From NCBI GenBank assembly GCA_036873755.1, contig JAVTVY010039264.1, positions 100,035 to 164,034 on the forward strand: a stretch of DNA of 64,000 nucleotides. The letters run 5' to 3'. This DNA is from Hanleya hanleyi (taxonomy: Eukaryota > Mollusca > Polyplacophora > Lepidopleurida > Hanleyidae). Shown here one piece after another: positions 60,893 to 64,000 of the stretch (position 1 is its first letter; each line of letters opens with the position of its first letter). The position numbers were made by a program, and so were the translations under genes. The notes below the pieces were generated by a model that had not been told where the DNA came from, made no database searches, and saw nothing but the letters and a program-made list of their open reading frames with translations.

Positions 60893-63800
60893 CACTTCTA
60901 TGACGAATTAAGACTCCATATTTGGTACATAGACTATACTCAACGTGCCCTACAAGATGTCGCAATTAGTTTTTCACTACCCCGCCAGGGGGCGCTGATC
61001 TGAACCGCAGTCTGAACCGCAGTCTGGTAAATATAACCACTTCTATGACGAATTAAGACTCCATATTTGGTACATAGACTATAATCAACGTGCCCTACAA
61101 GATGACGCAATTAGTTTGTCTCTACGCCGCCAGGGGGCGCTGATCTGAACTGCAGTCTGAACCGCAGTCAGGTAAATATAACCACTTCTATGACGAATTA
61201 AGACTCCATATTTGGTACATAGACTATACTCAACGTGCCCTACAAGATGACGCAATTAGTTTGTCTCTACACCGCCAGGGGGCGCTGATCTGAACCGCAG
61301 TCTGAACCGCAGTCTGGTAAATATAACCACTTCTATGACGAATTAAGACTCCATATTTGGTACATAGACTATACTCAACGTGCCCTACAAGATGACGTAA
61401 TTAGTTTGTCTCTACGCCGCCAGGGGGCGCTGATCTGAACCGCAGTCTGAACCGCAGTCTGGTAAATATAACCACTTCTATAACGAATTAAGACTCCATA
61501 TTTGGTACATAGACTATACTCAACGTGCCCTACAAGATGACGCAATTAGTTTGTCTCTACGCCGCCAGGGGGCGCTGATCTGAACCGCAGTCTGGTAAAT
61601 ATAACCACTTCTATGACGAATTAAGACTCCATATTTGGTACATATACTATACTCGACGTGCCCTACAAGATGACGCAATTAGTTTGTCTCTACGCCACCA
61701 GGGGGCGCTGATCTGAACTGCAGTCTGAACCGCAGTCTGGTAAATATAACCACTTCTATGACGAATTAAGACTCCATATTTGGTACATAGACTATACTCA
61801 AGGTGCCCTACAAGATGGCGCAATTAGTTTTTCACTACGCCGCCAGGGGGCGCTGATCTGAACCGCAGTCTGAACTGCAGTCTGGTAAATATAACCACTT
61901 CTATGACGAATTAAGACTCCATATTTGGTACATAGACTATACTCAACGTGCCCGACAAGATGACGCAATTAGTTTGTCTCTACATCGCCAGGGGGCGCTG
62001 ATCTGAACCGCAGTCTGGTAAATATAACCACTTCTATGACGAATTAAGGCTCCATATTTGGTACATAGACTATACTCAACGTGCCCTACAAGATGACGCA
62101 ATTGGTTTGTCCCTACGCCGCCAGGGGGGCGCTGATGTGAACCGCAGTCTGAACCGCAGTCTGGTAAATATAGCCACTTCTATGACGAATTAAGACTCCA
62201 CATTTGGTACATAGTCTATACTCAACGTGCCCTACAAGATGACGCAATTAGTTTGTCTGTACACCGCCAGGGGGCGCTGATCTGAACCGCAGTCTGAACC
62301 GCAGTCTGGTAAATATAACCACTTCTATGACGAATTAAGGCTCCATATTTGGTACATAGACTATACTCAACGTGCCCTACAAGATGACGCAATTAGTTTG
62401 TCTCTACATCGCCAGGGGGCGCTGATCTGAACCGCAGTCTGAACCGCAGTCTGGTAAATATAACCACTTCTATGACGAATTAAGACTCCATACTTGGTAC
62501 ATAGACTATACTCAACGTGCCCTACAAGATGACGCAATTAGTTCGTCTCTACGCCGCCAGGGGGCGCTGATCTGAAGCGCAGTCTGAACCGCAGTCTGGT
62601 AAACATAACAACTTCTATGACGAATTAAGACTCCATATTTGGTACATATACTATACTCAACGTGCCCTACAAGATGACGCGATTAGTTTGTTTCTACGCC
62701 GCCAGGGGGCGCTGATCTGAAACGCAGTCTGAACCGCAGTCTGGTAAATATAACCACTTCTATGACGAATTAAAACTCCGTACTTGGTACATAGACTATA
62801 CTCAACGTGCCCTACAAGATGACGCAATTAGTTCGTCTTTACGCCGCCAGCGGGCGCTGATCTGAACCGCAGTCTGAACCGCAGTCTGGTAAACATAACC
62901 ACTTCTATGACGAATTAAGACTCCATATTTGGTACATAGACTATACTCAACGAGCCCCATAAGATGACCTAATTAGTTTGTCTCTACGCCGCCAGCGGGC
63001 GCTGATCTGAACCGCAGTCTGGCAAATATAACCACTTCCATGACGAATTAAGACTCCATATTTGGTACATAGACTATACTCACTGTGCCCTACAAGATGA
63101 CGCAATTAGTTTGTCTCTACGCCGCCAGGGGGCGCTGATCTGAACCGCAGTCTGAACCGCAGTCTGGTAAATATAACCACTTCTATGACGAATTAAGACT
63201 CGATATTTGGTACATAGACTATACTCAACGTGCCCTAAAAGATGACGCAATTAATTTGTCTCTACGCCGCCAGGGGGCGCTGATCTGAACTGCAGTCTGA
63301 ACCGCAGTCAGGTAAATATAACCACTTCTATGACGAATTAAGACTCCATATTTGGTACATAGACTATACTCAACGTGCCCTACAAGATGACGCAATTAGT
63401 TTGTCTCTACGCCGCCAGGGGGCGCTGATCTGAACTGCAGTCTGAACCGCAGTCTGGTAAATATAACCACTTCTATGACGAATTAAGACTCCATATTTGG
63501 TACATAGACTATACTCAACGTGCCCTACAAGATGTCGCAATTAGTTTTTCACTACGCCGCCATGGGGCGCTGATCTGAACCGCAGTCTGAACTGCAGTCT
63601 GGTAAATATAACCACTTCTATGACGAATTAAGACTCCATATTTGGTACATATACTATACTCACTGTGCCCTACAAGATGACGCAATTAGTTTGTCTCTAC
63701 GCCGCCAGGGGGCTCTGATCTGAACCGCAGTCTGGTAAATATAACCACTTCTATGACGAATTAAGACTCCATATTTGGTACATATACTATACTCAACGTG

Positions 63801-64000
63801 CCCTACAAGATGACGCAATTAGTTTGTCTCTACGCCTCCAGGGGGCGCTGATCTGAACTGCAGTCTGAACCGCAGTCTGGTAAATATAACCACTTCTATG
63901 ACGAATTAAGACTCCATATTTGGTACATAGACTATACTCAACGTGCCCTACAAGATGTCGCAATCAGTTTTTCACTACGCCGCCAGGGGGCGCTGATCTG
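60893..64000 (+). repeat. Intronic satellite array, 145/133-bp unit, runs off the window
   Basis: There are 22 unit starts, marked by TAAATATAACCACTTCTATG: 60893, 61028, 61173, 61318, 61463, 61596, 61741, 61886, 62019, 62164, 62310, 62455, 62600, 62745, 62890, 63023, 63168, 63313, 63458, 63603, 63736 and 63881. Most steps are 145 bp. Four are 133 bp because one of two copies of the 12-bp CTGAACCGCAGT repeat is missing. Each unit contains CCATATTTGGTACATAGAC and, in nearly all, CCGCCAGGGGGCGCTGATCT. Units are highly alike, so the array is young or homogenised. Confidence 0.95.
61124..61142 (+). promoter_or_regulatory. CTCF-core-like motif (one of about 20 in the array)
   Basis: CGCCGCCAGGGGGCGCTGA matches the vertebrate and insect CTCF core (CCASYAGRKGGCRS) at all but one position. 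The same site recurs once per unit in one orientation. Variants with a broken core occur near 62848 and 62993 (CCAGCGGGCGCT), 63560 (CCATGGGGCGCT) and 63708 (GGGGGCTCTG). Binding is inference only. Confidence 0.4.

Noticed and set aside
60893..64000. CRISPR-like array because of regular spacing
   Set aside because: Whole units repeat without unique spacers, and the setting is an animal intron; it is an ordinary satellite.

Overview
The window is animal nuclear DNA, most likely from a mollusc and probably a gastropod. It is AT-rich and has no operons, and its only convincing host gene is split by introns with normal GT-AG junctions. The repeats point the same way: tandem arrays headed by a hairpin and a (CCGT)n microsatellite (the bivalve 'pearl'/HINE design), a SINE tail ending in the CTGAAATATTGCTGAACGCGAC-like sequence common in gastropods, and a Penelope-like reverse transcriptase. 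Most open frames are chance frames inside repeats.

Region 1 (1-29.2 kb) is a graveyard of repeats built on a large tandem repeat. Units begin at about 1, 12450 and 27666. After younger insertions are removed, units 1 and 2 both come to about 6.6-6.8 kb; unit 3 is truncated. Unit 1 carries a minus-strand TTAA-type MITE, split by two nested HINE elements (5.5-9.86 kb), and a separate 580-bp TTAA MITE. Unit 2 carries a Penelope-like element (15.4-17.1 kb), a 4.3-kb insertion with a recent 1,838-bp tandem duplication (17433-21108) spanning a HINE, a 2-kb insertion (22.4-24.4 kb) and a 0.55-kb insertion.

Region 2 (29.2-55.3 kb) is mostly unassigned AT-rich DNA, intergenic or long introns, with scattered MITEs, SINE fragments and decayed repeat copies. 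Its most unusual part is a 1.47-kb element at 30446-31914. It has terminal inverted repeats flanked by TTAA and contains a frameshifted exon resembling the P2X7 C-terminal (P2RX7C-like) cysteine domain.

Region 3 (55.4-64 kb) holds three plus-strand exons of a TRPC-family cation channel: 55418-55594, 57372-57539 and 60512-60773. They cover the end of the cytoplasmic N-terminal region through S1 to the start of S2. Their introns hold a 5'-truncated Penelope-like copy, a LINE 3' remnant and, about 120 bp past the last visible donor, a satellite array that runs off the window. The array has a 145/133-bp unit and about 22 unit starts. Nearly every unit carries a CCGCCAGGGGGCGCT sequence that resembles the CTCF core motif.

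All identifications are by eye. I ran no database search, alignment or folding program.
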